From: Hymenobacter qilianensis
Lineage (GTDB): Bacteria > Bacteroidota > Bacteroidia > Cytophagales > Hymenobacteraceae
DNA length: 64,000 nucleotides
NCBI RefSeq assembly: GCF_014489555.1
Contig: NZ_CP060784.1
Coordinates: 1,426,001-1,490,000, forward strand
Direction: 5' to 3'
Shown here: positions 1-10,291 of the stretch, piece after piece
Numbering within the stretch: the first letter of the stretch is position 1
Layout: the number at the start of each line of letters is the position of its first letter
Notes under the pieces: generated by a model
Database searches by the model: none
What the model was told of the DNA's origin: nothing
The model's input: only the letters and a program-made list of their open reading frames with translations
Program-made: the position numbers and the translations under genes

Positions 1-671
1 GCCGTGGTGCCGGCCCTGGGCATTCAGCAAATCCCGGAGCAGCTGGCCGCTCGCCTGCCCGCGGCCAGCGTGCGCCTGAATACGCTGGTGGAGGCCGTGG
101 GGGGCAATTTTGTGCAACTCAGGGCGGTGAAACTCTGAAAGCCAGCGCCGTAGTAGTAGCCACCGATGGCGAGGCCGCTGCCCGACTTTTGCCCCCTAGC
201 CAGCACAGCGCTCCAGCTGTAGCCTGGCGGCGCACCACCTGTACTTACTTTGCCGCCGACCACTCCCCCGGCCGCGGCGACGGTCTGCTGCGGCTGAATG
301 CGGCTTCCAATTCTTTGGCGCACAATGTCAGCTTCCCGAGCGATATAGCGCCCGAAATTGCCCCCCACGGCCGCACGCTGGTATCGGTAAGCACCCACGG
401 CGAGCACGGCCTCGATGAGAATACACTTACCGAGCGCCTGCGTCAGGAGCTAGCCGCTTGGTTTGGCCCCGATGCGGCCCAATGGCAGCATTTGCGGACC
501 TATCAAATTCCGTATGCGCTGCCGGTATATGCGGCAGGTCAGGCGCCACAGCAGGAGCTGCGGGTAGCGGAAGGGCTGTATCGCTGTGGCGATTACGCCG
601 CCTATCCTTCGCAGAACGCGGCGCTGGCTACGGGTCGGCAAGTGGCTGAGATGATTTTGGCCGTTCAATAG
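1..671 (+). CDS. FAD-dependent amine-oxidase-type oxidoreductase, C-terminal part
   Basis: Only the C-terminal part is present; the start lies before the window. The end of the protein carries a glycine-aspartate segment (GLYRCGDYAAYPSQNAAL) followed by ATGRQVAEMI, the FAD-contacting tail seen in flavin amine oxidases, protoporphyrinogen oxidases and phytoene-desaturase-like proteins. Mid-part AVVVATDG matches the strand that leads back to the FAD site. The frame is broken: bases 1-140 read in one frame to a stop near 140, while the conserved remainder reads in another. One extra G in the G6 run at 99-104 joins them. Substrate cannot be told. It converges on the M16 protease gene. Confidence 0.65.
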   Translation, partial: RGAGPGHSANPGAAGRSPARGQRAPEYAGGGRGGQFCATQGGETLKASAVVVATDGEAAARLLPPSQHSAPAVAWRRTTCTYFAADHSPGRGDGLLRLNAASNSLAHNVSFPSDIAPEIAPHGRTLVSVSTHGEHGLDENTLTERLRQELAAWFGPDAAQWQHLRTYQIPYALPVYAAGQAPQQELRVAEGLYRCGDYAAYPSQNAALATGRQVAEMILAVQ

Positions 672-722
672 TCTGCTTGCCAGTTCCCGGTGACGAGCTA
701 CTCGATCTAACATTACCCCAAT

Positions 723-757
723 AAAAAAGCCCGGTTCCATACGAAACCGGGCTTTTT
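723..757. terminator. bidirectional rho-independent terminator
   Basis: Stem GCCCGGTT / AACCGGGC (729-736 and 745-752) flanked by an A run on the left and a T run on the right, between two convergent genes, so it can serve both. Confidence 0.85.
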
Positions 758-779
758 GATAATGGAAGATGCTGCGTGC

Positions 780-3700
780 TTATTCAGCCTTCTCGCGCTT
801 CTCCTTGATTTTCATCTTCTTGCCATCCTCCGATTTCATCTTCCGCTTCGACTTTTTGTCGGTGGCGGGAGCTGCTTCAGGGTCAGCAGGTGCTACCACA
901 TTGTAGGAAGCCGACATATCCGCTTTCACGGGATTACCGTCCAGGTCCAGCTCCACTACTTCGTAGCCCAGCTTCTGTAGCTCAGGCAGTTGCGTCTTGT
1001 CGCCGGTTACCACGAGTACCATGCTTTCCAGGGGCAGATACTTCTCTGCGCTGGCTTTCACATCCTCCTTGGTCAGACCCTTCAAGATATCCGTCTGCTT
1101 TTTCAAGTAATCCGGCGTCAGATCGTACTCGAGCAAGCGGCCGAGGAAAGCGGCTTTCTGCTGGCCCGTTTCGTAGCGCAGGGCATCGTTCTGGCCCACC
1201 GACGACTTCAGGAATTCCAGCTCTTCGTCGGTAATGCCTTTTTTGCGGTAGTCGTCAATTTCTTTCACAAACTCCTTCACCGAGGCGGCTGTAGCATCAG
1301 CGCGCACGCCAGCAGAAGCCGTAAACGGCCCGGCATAGCGGCTACCCGAGTAGCCTGAACGGGCCCCATAAGTGTACCCTTTGTCTTCGCGCAAATTCAG
1401 GTTGATGCGCGAGTTGAAAGCGCCGCCCAGAATGTAGTTCGACAGATACGCCTTATAGTAGTCACCGGTCGCATCGTAAGGCAAGGCCAAATAGCCAATG
1501 CGGATCTCCGATTGGGCCGCGCCATCCTTATTCACAAAATAGAGCTTGGTCTTGTCGGGCTTGGAAGCTACGGTAACCGCCGGCAGGTTTACTTCCTTGC
1601 GGCTCCAGTTCTCCAAGAAGCTCAGCTTGGGCATCAACGCTTTCTGGTCCACATCGCCTACCGCCACCAGGTGGGAGATATTAGGCGCGTAGTTTTTGGC
1701 GTAAAACTGCTTGACGTCCTCCAGGGTGATGTTCTGCACCGAGTTTTGCGTGCCGCTCACCGGGATGCTCATGATATCATCGTTACCGTAGAGCAAGCGG
1801 CTATAGGTCTTGTCGGCAATGACCACGGGCTGGGTGTTCTGATTGGCAATGCCTTCCAGGGTCTGCTTTTTGATGCGGGCGAAGTCGGCCGCATCAAAGC
1901 GTGGGCGCAGCAGGCGCTCTTCCACCAGGGCCATGGTCTGGTCCAGGTTTTTGGTCAGCGACTGTATGTATACCGTCGTGTTGTCAGCGCCGGCGCTTAC
2001 CTGCACGGTGCTGCCTAAGCGGTCGAGGGCGGCGCTAAACTCTTCACCCGTGTATTTCTGCGAGCCTTCGTTGAGCATGGCGGCCGTCAAAGACGCGATA
2101 CCCGCCTTGGTGCGGTCGGCTTGCTCCAGGCGGTGGCCACCCCGAATCGTGAGCAGCATGGTCACCGACGGAATTTCAGTGTTGCGCGTACCCATCACGC
2201 GCAGACCATTCTTAAACTGCTCCTGCCATACGGCGGGCACCTGCACGACTGGGTTTGTGCTACTCTTGGGCTGCTGGCTGCGGTCGAAGGTGTCCTTCGC
2301 TTTCACGTAGGTCAGGCCTTTGTAGATGTCAGCCGGGGCCGTATAGCCTTCTTTGGAGATGGTGTAGTTATCAGCCTTCGCCAGCAGGTTGGGGGCCGTT
2401 TTGGGCACTACGCTCAGAATTACCGCTTTTTTACCTTTGATGTACTGGTTGTATACCCGCACGACATCGGCCTTGGTCAGCGCACGCAGACGCTTCAGTT
2501 CCTCGGTCAAACGGTTCGGGTTGCCGGTATAGGTTTGGTAAGCCGCCAGCTGCGACACTTTGCCGCTCACGCTCGCCAGGCTATTCACTACGCTGGCCTC
2601 AGTGCTCGACTTAAAGCGCTGCACCTGCTCGTCGGTTACGCCGGTCTTTTCAAACTCTGCCAGGGTCTGGCGCACCAGTACTTCCGTGCTGTCGAGACCT
2701 TTGCCAGGAAAGCTCAGGGCTGTGATGTTGAATTCGCCAGCCAGCTCCGAAGAACGGTTGGAAGCCGAAGCCTGCACCGCTTTCTGGGTCTTTACCAGGT
2801 TCTTATAAATCAACGAGTTTTTGCCCTGGCCCATGATTTCGGCCAAAGCATCGAGGGCAACTTCGTCGGGGTGGTACTGCGGCACGCTCGGGAATACCAT
2901 TTGCAGCATCGGGAAGCGCACGTTGTCCTGATAGCTCACGTAGCGGTCGGCGGTGAGCTTGGGCGCAGGCAGCTTCATATTTTCCACAGCCGGTCCCCGG
3001 CCGATAGAGCCAAAATACTTCTCCACTAATTTCACTACCTCCGCCGGCTTCACGTCGCCGCCCACGGTAATAGTGGCGTTATTGGGGCCGTACCAGCGCA
3101 GGAAGAAGTTCTTGAGGTCGTTTACGTCTGAGCGGTCCAGGTCTTCCAGGTAGCCGATGGTCATCCAGGAATAAGGGTGGCCATACGGGTACAGGTTCTT
3201 GGATACGTTCTCGCCGGCCAAGCCGTAAGGGCGGTTGTCGTAGTTCTGGCCGCGCTCATTTTTTACGGTAGAGCGCTGTACCTCAAACTTTTGCTGGGTT
3301 ACAGCATCGAGCAGGAAGCCCATGCGGTCGGCCTCCAGCCAGAGGGCCGTTTCGAGCTGATTGCTGGGTACGGTTTCGTAATAGTTGGTCCGGTCGCGGT
3401 TGGTAGAGCCGTTGAGCGTGCCGCCCGAAGCCGTCACGGTTTTAAAGTGCTGCTCGTCGGCTACGTTGTCGGAGCCCTGAAACATCATGTGCTCGAAGAA
3501 GTGGGCAAAGCCCGACTTGCCGATCTCTTCCCGTCCCGAACCTACGTGGTAGGTTACGTCGACGTGTACCAGCGGATCGCTGTGATCTTCGTGCACGAGC
3601 AGCGTTAAGCCATTCGGCAGCAGGTACTTCTCGTAGGGAATTACCAGCTCACTCCCTTTGCGGGTTACTTTTTCCACCAGCTTGGTGCCACCGGTTGCGG

Positions 3701-3806
3701 CCGCGGGCTTGGTGATTTTCTTAGGTGCCGGGGTTTGTTGGGCCACCACTGGGTTTATCGCCAGTGTGAGGCCCAGGCCCAGCAGCCAAAATGATTTTGG
3801 GGTCAT
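780..3806 (-). CDS. M16 family zinc metalloprotease, periplasmic, two-domain
   Basis: A 1008-residue insulinase/pitrilysin-type protease. An N-terminal signal peptide (hydrophobic residues 6-20, then AQQ) suggests export to the periplasm. The inverted zinc motif HFFEH is at residues 102-106, and the downstream zinc ligand is probably E184 (KNERGQ), the usual spacing of about 75 residues. A second M16 half follows from about residue 520 and lacks its own HxxEH, as is normal for the paired type. The last 25 or so residues are almost only lysine, arginine, glutamate and aspartate (for example KKSKRKMKSEDGKKMK), an unusual charged tail. Its role is presumably peptide degradation; the substrate is unknown. 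Confidence 0.9.
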   Translation of the reverse strand: MTPKSFWLLGLGLTLAINPVVAQQTPAPKKITKPAAATGGTKLVEKVTRKGSELVIPYEKYLLPNGLTLLVHEDHSDPLVHVDVTYHVGSGREEIGKSGFAHFFEHMMFQGSDNVADEQHFKTVTASGGTLNGSTNRDRTNYYETVPSNQLETALWLEADRMGFLLDAVTQQKFEVQRSTVKNERGQNYDNRPYGLAGENVSKNLYPYGHPYSWMTIGYLEDLDRSDVNDLKNFFLRWYGPNNATITVGGDVKPAEVVKLVEKYFGSIGRGPAVENMKLPAPKLTADRYVSYQDNVRFPMLQMVFPSVPQYHPDEVALDALAEIMGQGKNSLIYKNLVKTQKAVQASASNRSSELAGEFNITALSFPGKGLDSTEVLVRQTLAEFEKTGVTDEQVQRFKSSTEASVVNSLASVSGKVSQLAAYQTYTGNPNRLTEELKRLRALTKADVVRVYNQYIKGKKAVILSVVPKTAPNLLAKADNYTISKEGYTAPADIYKGLTYVKAKDTFDRSQQPKSSTNPVVQVPAVWQEQFKNGLRVMGTRNTEIPSVTMLLTIRGGHRLEQADRTKAGIASLTAAMLNEGSQKYTGEEFSAALDRLGSTVQVSAGADNTTVYIQSLTKNLDQTMALVEERLLRPRFDAADFARIKKQTLEGIANQNTQPVVIADKTYSRLLYGNDDIMSIPVSGTQNSVQNITLEDVKQFYAKNYAPNISHLVAVGDVDQKALMPKLSFLENWSRKEVNLPAVTVASKPDKTKLYFVNKDGAAQSEIRIGYLALPYDATGDYYKAYLSNYILGGAFNSRINLNLREDKGYTYGARSGYSGSRYAGPFTASAGVRADATAASVKEFVKEIDDYRKKGITDEELEFLKSSVGQNDALRYETGQQKAAFLGRLLEYDLTPDYLKKQTDILKGLTKEDVKASAEKYLPLESMVLVVTGDKTQLPELQKLGYEVVELDLDGNPVKADMSASYNVVAPADPEAAPATDKKSKRKMKSEDGKKMKIKEKREKAE

Positions 3807-4119
3807 AAAAAGTACTTTCTACTGCGTGTGAGAAAAAGGATGGGTGAGCAAAGACACAGTGCCGTGCCGGAAGGACGCACGTACTCTGATCCAAGATTAC
3901 CTGTTTTTTACCATATTCCCCAAATGACACTATTCTGGGGGCTTTTTGCTCATAACTTTCTGTAGGCCAAGCTCTATTTCAGCCGCTTCGGATGAGCTTA
4001 TTGCGTAAAAGCCGGAGCGGCGATATGCAGGCGCAGAGGCCATAATATTTTGGTGGATTGTGGCCGCTAAGAGCCGACAAGCGCGGATATGCCGGTATCT
4101 TCGCAGGCTATCTGGCGCT
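3807..4119. other. intergenic region between divergent genes
   Basis: About 310 bases between the divergently transcribed protease and STAS-like genes. It should hold both promoters; I cannot place them with confidence. It contains one solitary copy of the dispersed G/C word at 3935-3947. No convincing small gene. Confidence 0.5.
3935..3947 (-). repeat. solitary copy of dispersed word AAAAAGCCCCCAG
   Basis: Reads CTGGGGGCTTTTT on the plus strand. There is no complementary arm nearby, so it is not a terminator hairpin. It is one of the single intergenic copies of the word described in the findings. Confidence 0.6.
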
Positions 4120-4542
4120 ATGCTTTCCCTCGACCTCGACTTTCTCCGTCTCTCTTACCGGCCCGATTTACAGCTGCTTTTTCTGCGGTGGACGCGGCCC
4201 GTGTCTACCGCCGAGCATCAGCATGGCTATACGGCCGCGCTGCACCTGGCGCGTTCGGCCAGTGCGGGGCGGTGGCTGATTGATTTGCGCAGCCGGGGCC
4301 TGGCCTCGGCCGAAGAATTTTCTTGGGTTTTAACGGAGTTCCGGAGCCGAATGGGAGCGGCATTGCCGCATGTTCCGCGCCGCATTGCTTATCTGGTAAC
4401 GCCTTATCATAGCGAGCTTATCCGGGAGCGCCTGGCTTTGCTGGAGCCAACTTTTCCGTTGGCCTTACAGCAGGGCGCTGTTATTCAAGTGTTTACCGAA
4501 GAGCACCCCGCGCAGCAATGGCTGCATATGGGCGGCGTCTAA
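4120..4542 (+). CDS. SpoIIAA/STAS-like small protein
   Basis: A soluble protein of about 140 residues with no signal peptide. The fold pattern (an early beta strand YRPDLQLLFLRW, then HLARSASAGRWLIDLRSRG, then a strand around RRIAYLVTP and a late FTEEHPAQQWL) resembles the STAS or CRAL-TRIO-like proteins common in Hymenobacter. The gene at 31078-31557 has the same layout (LLIDMN..., YFTDSEAALHWL), so the two look like distant paralogues. An upstream in-frame start at 4060 exists, but the ATG at 4120 begins the recognisable domain. Function unknown; family assignment is from the pattern only. Confidence 0.55.
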   Translation: MLSLDLDFLRLSYRPDLQLLFLRWTRPVSTAEHQHGYTAALHLARSASAGRWLIDLRSRGLASAEEFSWVLTEFRSRMGAALPHVPRRIAYLVTPYHSELIRERLALLEPTFPLALQQGAVIQVFTEEHPAQQWLHMGGV

Positions 4543-4553
4543 GCCAAGGCCGG

Positions 4554-4567
4554 ATTTTGCCCCCCAG
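4554..4567 (+). repeat. solitary copy of dispersed word ATTTTGCCCCCCAG
   Basis: A single copy with a full C6, just after the stop of the STAS-like gene. No inverted partner is seen. Confidence 0.6.
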
Positions 4568-4613
4568 CGCGGTTTTCAAACGTGTAATCCGCGCCATTTG
4601 ATTGGAGTGAGGC

Positions 4614-5711
4614 CTAACCTTCAGCCCACCGGTAGCGCCGCTCTTTCCACTGTATGTAGCTCGGCCACAGTGTATAAGTCAGCACAGCCACCGACATCAC
4701 GGATAGGTACAGCTCGTAGAGCAGCAACACCGCCAACGTTTCGCGGCGTCCGACCTGGCGCAAGGTGATGTGCAGGAATAGCGTCTGTAGCACAAGCTTG
4801 GCAGTAAACAGGCTGGCAATCAATGCGGGAGCAAGGAAGCCGGGCCAGTACAGGACCATATAAAACAGGCCGTACAAATTAAACAGCGCTGACAGCTGCC
4901 AGGGCAGGCGCGTGGCACCCTTCATCCAGCGCTTACGCTGCCTCAGCAGGTGCATGACCGTCGGCTGAGGCACTGATACGCCCAGCGTGCGCGGGTCCAT
5001 GAGGTTGCGGTAGCCCCACCCCTGCCCTACGATTTGGGCAAACAACTGTAAATCCTCCGTGATGCTGAACGCCAGCGCCTCGTAGCCGCCAATTGATTCG
5101 TAAGCCTCACGGGTGACGAGCATATTGTTGCCCACAGCGGTTACGGGCTGGCCCATTTCGGTGAGCAGACGAATGATATTCAAGCCAAACAGCCAGTCGA
5201 GGCCTTGCAAACGACCAAATAAGCTGCCATCAGCCGTAGTAGCACCGGTCACTACACCTACGCCGGCGGGAGCCGCCGCCAGCATGGTCTGGACCCAGTC
5301 AGGTGCCAGGGCCATGTCGGCGTCGGTAATGAGGAAAATATCGGCGGTGGCAGCCCGGCTCAGGTGAGCCAGCACGTTGCTTTTGCCCTTGGCCGTACCC
5401 AATCGGTGCCGGATTGGAAGTAGCTTAAACTGTGGCTTATCCGCAATAAAACGCTGCACGACGCCCATGGTGTTGTCGGTAGAAGCATCGTCGCCGATCA
5501 GGATTTCGAGCTGCTCGGGTGGGTAATTGAGGCGGGTAAGGGAGGTGAGGCAGCGCTCAATAATAGCTTCCTCGTTGCGGGCGGCAATCAGAATACTCAC
5601 TTTCGGACGCGCCGTACTTATGGGGGCAATGGGCTGCACGCGCAGCACGCGGAGCAGAATGAGCGCACATAAACTGAAAAACAACCCAAAGAAAACCGCA
5701 GCAATTACCAT
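4614..5711 (-). CDS. membrane-bound family 2 glycosyltransferase
   Basis: A 365-residue processive-type GT2 enzyme. An N-terminal membrane segment (residues 2-22) is followed by the GT-A domain with DDAS (nucleotide-sugar aspartates, in IGDDASTDNT), the DxD motif in ITDADMA, a catalytic-base motif ITEDLQL and the acceptor motif RQRKRW. Two or three hydrophobic segments follow from about residue 285. It would transfer a sugar from a nucleotide donor to a lipid or growing glycan at the inner membrane; the product is unknown. It is a single gene, followed upstream by a terminator at 5903-5947. Confidence 0.85.
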   Translation of the reverse strand: MVIAAVFFGLFFSLCALILLRVLRVQPIAPISTARPKVSILIAARNEEAIIERCLTSLTRLNYPPEQLEILIGDDASTDNTMGVVQRFIADKPQFKLLPIRHRLGTAKGKSNVLAHLSRAATADIFLITDADMALAPDWVQTMLAAAPAGVGVVTGATTADGSLFGRLQGLDWLFGLNIIRLLTEMGQPVTAVGNNMLVTREAYESIGGYEALAFSITEDLQLFAQIVGQGWGYRNLMDPRTLGVSVPQPTVMHLLRQRKRWMKGATRLPWQLSALFNLYGLFYMVLYWPGFLAPALIASLFTAKLVLQTLFLHITLRQVGRRETLAVLLLYELYLSVMSVAVLTYTLWPSYIQWKERRYRWAEG

Positions 5712-5902
5712 AAACGACCCTTTTAATAAAAACAGGCCGCGCTCAACTGCACAGGGCAGGAATGCGGCCGGATAGATTAAAGGAATACGGTCAGTTTTGG
5801 GGGCAGTGTTGCTGGGTAAATGCTGATTTTAATGCCTGATATTCACGTACTAATACGGAGCCGCACATCAGATGGTACTGCTTCGATTAGCTCAGCTGTC
5901 AT

Positions 5903-5947
5903 AAAAAAGCCCCCAGCACCGCTTTACGCATGCTGGGGGGCTTTTTT
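5903..5947 (-). terminator. rho-independent terminator with unequal arms
   Basis: An inverted pair of the dispersed word: AAAAAAG-C5-AGCA on the left and TGCT-G6-CTTTTTT on the right. C5 (5910-5914) faces G6 (5935-5940), so one base is probably missing from the left arm. It ends the MFS transcript. Confidence 0.85.
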
Positions 5948-5967
5948 ATGAAGTTGAGCAGACGCTC

Positions 5968-7310
5968 TTACAAACGCGGATCCGTTTCCACTGGGGCGTC
6001 GTAAGCGGGAGTACCCAGTACAACGGGCTCCTTAGCCGGAATACGGACGTCATCGGCATCATCCACGCGCAGGGTGAGCAGGCCGGAGATAATCATGGAA
6101 ATGCCCCCAGAATGAGGGTATAGACGGATTCGCCGTCAAATACATTCTTGGTGAAAAATCCCAGAATCAGGCCGGCTACCACCTGCGGAATCACAATAAA
6201 GAAGTTGAACACGCCCATATAATAGCCCATTTTGTTGGCCGGCAGCGCACCGGCCAGCATGGCGTAAGGCACCGACAAAATGCTGGCCCACGCCACACCT
6301 ACTCCCAGCATGGAGAGCAGCAGCATATTTGGGTCCTGAATAAAATAGATCGAAATCAGCCCTAATCCGCCGGCTACCAGGCACAGCATATGCGTGAAGC
6401 GGCGGCTGGTAGCGCGAGCCAGGTAAGGAAGCAACAGGGCCGCAATGGCCGAAACGCCATTATACACGGCAAAGCAAATGCCCACCCAGTCGGCGCCTTC
6501 GTTGTAGAGCTTGGAGGTGGCATCGGTGGTGCCGTAGATGTGGCTGGTAACGGCGGGCGTGGTATAAATCCACATGGAAAACAAAGCCAGCCAGGAGAAA
6601 AACTGCACCAGCGCTAGCTGACGCATGGTTTTGGGCATGGCAAAAATGCCTGCGAATGACTCCCGCACGCCATTGAAAAAGCCAGCGTTGCGTCGTTTTT
6701 CTTCCTCAAACTCCGCCATATTTTCGGGTGGATACTCCCGCGTACGCAGCACCGTCCAGAGCACAGCCAGGAAAAAAGCCGCCCCACCCATATAAAACGC
6801 ATACTTCACCGACTGCGGAATCTGGCCGGCGGGGGCAGTATTCGGTACGTCAAACCAATTGGTAAACATCCACGGTAAGGACGAGGCCACCACGGCTCCT
6901 ACGCCGATAAAAAAGGTTTGAGCCGCAAAACCAGTCGTGCGCTGCTCCGAAGGCAGCAAGTCGCCAACCAAAGCGCGGAAGGGCTCCATGCTGATATTGA
7001 TGCTGGAGTCCATTATCCAGAGCATACCAGCGGCCATCCACAGGGCGGTTACGTTGGGCATGGCCAGCAGCGCCAGCGAGGCCAAAATGGCCCCTATCAG
7101 GAAGAATGGCCGCCGTCGGCCCCAACGTGGGCTCCAGGTACGGTCGGAGAGGTAGCCAATAATGGGCTGCACCAGCATGCCCGTAACAGGGGCAGCCAGC
7201 CACAGAAAAGCAATGTTGTCGGCGTCGGCCCCCATCGTCTCGAAGATGCGGCTTACGTTGGCATTCTGGAGCGCAAAGCCAAACTGAATGCCCAGAAAGC
7301 CGAAGCTCAT
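5968..7310 (-). CDS. MFS sugar transporter, SLC45/maltose type
   Basis: A 12-helix major facilitator. The stretch FGFALQNANVSRIFETMGA and the cytoplasmic loop GYLSDRTWSPRWGRRRPFF are typical of bacterial SLC45-like maltose or sucrose carriers, which fits the two amylases next to it. The frame breaks at the C5 run 6104-6108; with one more base the reading continues as LGGISMIISGLLTLRV and ends at 5968. At the front, the open frame runs 35 codons upstream of the ATG at 7310 and encodes family-like KPRLSFWQIWN, so 7310 is too short. No ATG lies in that extension; an ATG at 7384 is out of frame by one base. Confidence 0.85.
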
Positions 7311-7473
7311 ATTCCAGATTTGCCAGAAGCTCAGGCGGGGTTTGTCGCGGGCACTAGCGGTGGCTACAACGGGCTGCTTGCCATGATGGGTGGGAATTGT
7401 GGTGGGGCGTATTAGTTAGTTCAGAAACTCCTGGTTCTCCTTTCTTTGTCCTCATCACAAAGGAAAGATATTG

Positions 7474-9311
7474 CTACTGCTTGAGCTTAATCTCAAACAC
7501 ATAGGCGCTGAGCGGGGCCAAAGTCAGGTAGAGATTGTCGGTTGGAGGAGCTTCGTTGAGCAAGTCGGTATAGGTGAACTGCTGCTGCGTATTCAGGCCC
7601 ATAGCCGCCATCGCTTCTTTGGGAATAAGGATGGTAGGCTGCATGGTTTTGTCGCGACTGAAGTTAACGACAATCAGTAGTTTCTGCTTGTTGGTGTAGC
7701 GCAGGAAGCTGTAGATCTGCTTTTGGTCGTACTCTTTGCTGAGGTTGTTGGCATCCTGCAACTCATAGAATGTGCCGCGCCGAATGGCGTCGGAGGTGGC
7801 CGTGAGGTTGAGCAGGCGCGAGTAGAACGCACGCAGCTGGCGCTGCTCGGCGCTGAGGCGGCCGCCGTCGAACTTGCCGCCGTTCATCCATTTCTGGTGC
7901 TCCGGCACGCCCCAATAGTCGAATATGGTGGTGCGGCCATCCTCGCTGCTGAAGCCCTCCGCGCCCCGGCCCGGCTCGCCCACTTCCTGCCCGGAGTAAA
8001 TCATGACGGGCCCTGTGGCCAGCGTGGCGGATACCGTCATGGCCGGAATGGCCGTGCGGGGGTCAGTGGCAAAGTCGCGGGAGGCGATGCGCTGCTCGTC
8101 GTGGTTTTCCAGGAAGCGCAGCATATGAGAGCTAAAGCCGCGGCTTTCTTCCTTCCAGACTTTGGTGATATCGTCGGTGGTGCCTTCGCCGCGCATGAGG
8201 CGGCGCAAGCCGTCGTACAGGCCTACCTTATCGTAGAGGAAGTCGAACTTGCCCTGCGCGATGTACTGCTTGTACACTTTGGGGTCATAGGCTTCGGCAA
8301 TGAACACCAGGTCGGGTTTCACCTTTTTCACCTCCGGAATTACCCAGGCCCAGAACTCGATGGGCACCATTTCGGCCATGTCGCACCGGAAGCCGTCCAC
8401 ATCTTTCTTTGCCCAGAAAATCAGGATGTCGCGCATCTTCTTCCACGTATCGGGTATGGGCTCGAAGTGCTTCTGACGCTCATTCTGGTAATCGACGCCG
8501 TAGTTGAGCTTGATGGTCTCGAACCAGTCATCGACGCTGGGCGTGGCCGAAAACACGTCGTTGCCGGTGACTTTGGCCGGGTTCTCCGCAAACTTCTTAT
8601 CTTCTTTTGGCCCTGCTGCTGCGCCCAGCGGGTTGTAGGAAGCCGGCACGACCAAGGATTTGCCGGGCAGGTAATAGAAGTTGTTCTGGGGGCAAATCCT
8701 TTCGTTTTATCGTCTTTTTCGCCCAGGTCCACCACGCCCGCCGGCTTGGCATCCGACTTATAGGTGCGGGCTACGTGGTTGGGAATGAAGTCGATAATGA
8801 GCTTGAGCTTGTTATCGTGGGTGCGCTTCACCAGAGCTTCGAACTCCTTCATCCGGTTTTTCACGTCCACAGCCAGATCGGGGTCCACGTCGTAGTAGTC
8901 CTTGATAGCGTAGGGCGAGCCGGCGCGGCCTTTTACCACGTCAGCGTCGTCGAGCGGGATGCCGAACTTGGTGAAATCGGACATGGTAGCATGCTCGATA
9001 ACGCCCGTGTACCACACGTGCGAAACACCCATATCGCGAATGGCCTGAAGCGCGGGCGCCGTGATGTCATTGAATTTGCCGGTGCCGTTTTCGGCGCTGG
9101 TGCCGTAGGGCTTGTTCACGGTCTTCTTATTGCCGAACAAGCGGGGCAGTAACTGGTAGATAACGAGTTTGTTATCCTGCGGAGTTTCGTCGGTGGTATT
9201 GGGGTCCGGCAGCGTAGTAGTATCGGTCACGGAAATGGAAGATGTCGAAGGAGAAAGCTGGAACGCGGCTAATGCCAGCGCGCAAGCGGCAATAGGTAGA
9301 AGTTTGTGCAT
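7474..9311 (-). CDS. alpha-amylase family protein (GH13), exported
   Basis: About 613 residues with a signal peptide (LLPIAACALALAAFQL). The GH13 regions are intact: I is DFIPNH, II is GFRCDMA with the nucleophile aspartate, III is FIAEAYDP with the acid-base glutamate, and IV is LENHDEQRI. It should cut alpha-1,4-glucans outside the cytoplasm. The frame is broken at the G5 run 8688-8692; adding one G restores FAPQNNFYYLPG and joins the halves. It lies between the MFS transporter and an SDR, all on the minus strand, as part of a starch or maltodextrin block. Confidence 0.88.
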
Positions 9312-9415
9312 AGAGAGGCAAGATAGGAAGATAGATAGTTGATGCTATACAACAGCCCTTGTAGCGGAGAAAGCAACTGTTATCTGATCAAATTACATCT
9401 TTGACTATCAATCAT

Positions 9416-10123
9416 TTAGTAGTCCTGCGTGAGAGGGTGGAGCATGAGCTCATCAACTACTACATGGGGCGGCGCTTCCAAGATGTAGCGTACCGCTTGG
9501 GCTACATCGATAGGCCGGAGGTGGGTTTTCTCAGCTTCGGGTCCGTCGGGCTGAGAACCGTTGAAATACGTATCGACCAGCCCCGGATAGACGGTGCTAA
9601 CCTTGACGCCATGCGGACGCATTTCCTTACGTAGGGCGCTGAGTACGGCATCCTGAGCGTATTTGCTGGCGCCATAAGCTACACCGGTGGCAAAGGTGCG
9701 CTTTGAGACATCGGAGGCGATGCCCACAATATGACCGTGGCCTTGCAGCTTAAAGTGAGGCGCGGCCGCTTTGCACACCAGAAAAGTACCCTTCACATTT
9801 ACGCTGAAGATGCGGTCCCACTCAGCAGCATCCACGTCTTCGAGCAGGTCGAAGCTGCCGACGCCCGCGTTGCAGATAATCATATCGAGGCGGCCGTAGT
9901 GGCGCAGGGCCACTTCCACGATGTTCTGGGCATCGTCCTCATCCGATATGTCGGCGGGCACGGCCAGGCCGTTGATTTTGTGGGCGACATCGAGCAGATC
10001 GTCGGCAGAGCGGGCCACGCACACCACTTTTGCCCCCTGCATGGCCAGCAGCAACGCAATAGCCCGGCCGATGCCCCGGCTGGCCCCCGTGACGATGGCA
10101 ACTTTATCGGTGAGGTCGGTCAT
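9416..10123 (-). CDS. short-chain dehydrogenase/reductase
   Basis: A 235-residue classical SDR. The NAD(P) motif TGASRGIG is near residue 13, the NAG motif occurs in CNAGVG, and the catalytic YGASK (Tyr-x-x-x-Lys) is preceded by an active-site serine region (IASDVS). It is a cytoplasmic oxidoreductase of unknown substrate, sitting between the two amylase genes on the same strand, though nothing in it points to glucan metabolism. Confidence 0.85.
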   Translation of the reverse strand: MTDLTDKVAIVTGASRGIGRAIALLLAMQGAKVVCVARSADDLLDVAHKINGLAVPADISDEDDAQNIVEVALRHYGRLDMIICNAGVGSFDLLEDVDAAEWDRIFSVNVKGTFLVCKAAAPHFKLQGHGHIVGIASDVSKRTFATGVAYGASKYAQDAVLSALRKEMRPHGVKVSTVYPGLVDTYFNGSQPDGPEAEKTHLRPIDVAQAVRYILEAPPHVVVDELMLHPLTQDY

Positions 10124-10291
10124 ATCGTTCTGTTAGGTTTAGCTCGCAGAAGGCGCCTGAGACAAAGGCTATTGTTGTAACCTCTTGACCTTTCGCAATA
10201 TGGGAGTTTCAAGATACAGATCATTAAGCTATATTCTTAGCTATCAATCATATAAATCTCAGCGTCCTCTGCGGGCTAAAAACATCAGAAC

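Noticed and set aside
2121..3029. Open frame of about 300 codons opposite the M16 protease
   Set aside because: Antisense shadow; His, Gln and Arg-rich with no family features.
3721..3930. Small minus-strand gene upstream of the M16 protease
   Set aside because: It overlaps the protease signal-peptide region in another frame and has no recognisable features.
7723..8763. Open frame of about 346 codons opposite the amylase
   Set aside because: Antisense shadow of the GH13 gene, whose catalytic motifs are on the minus strand.
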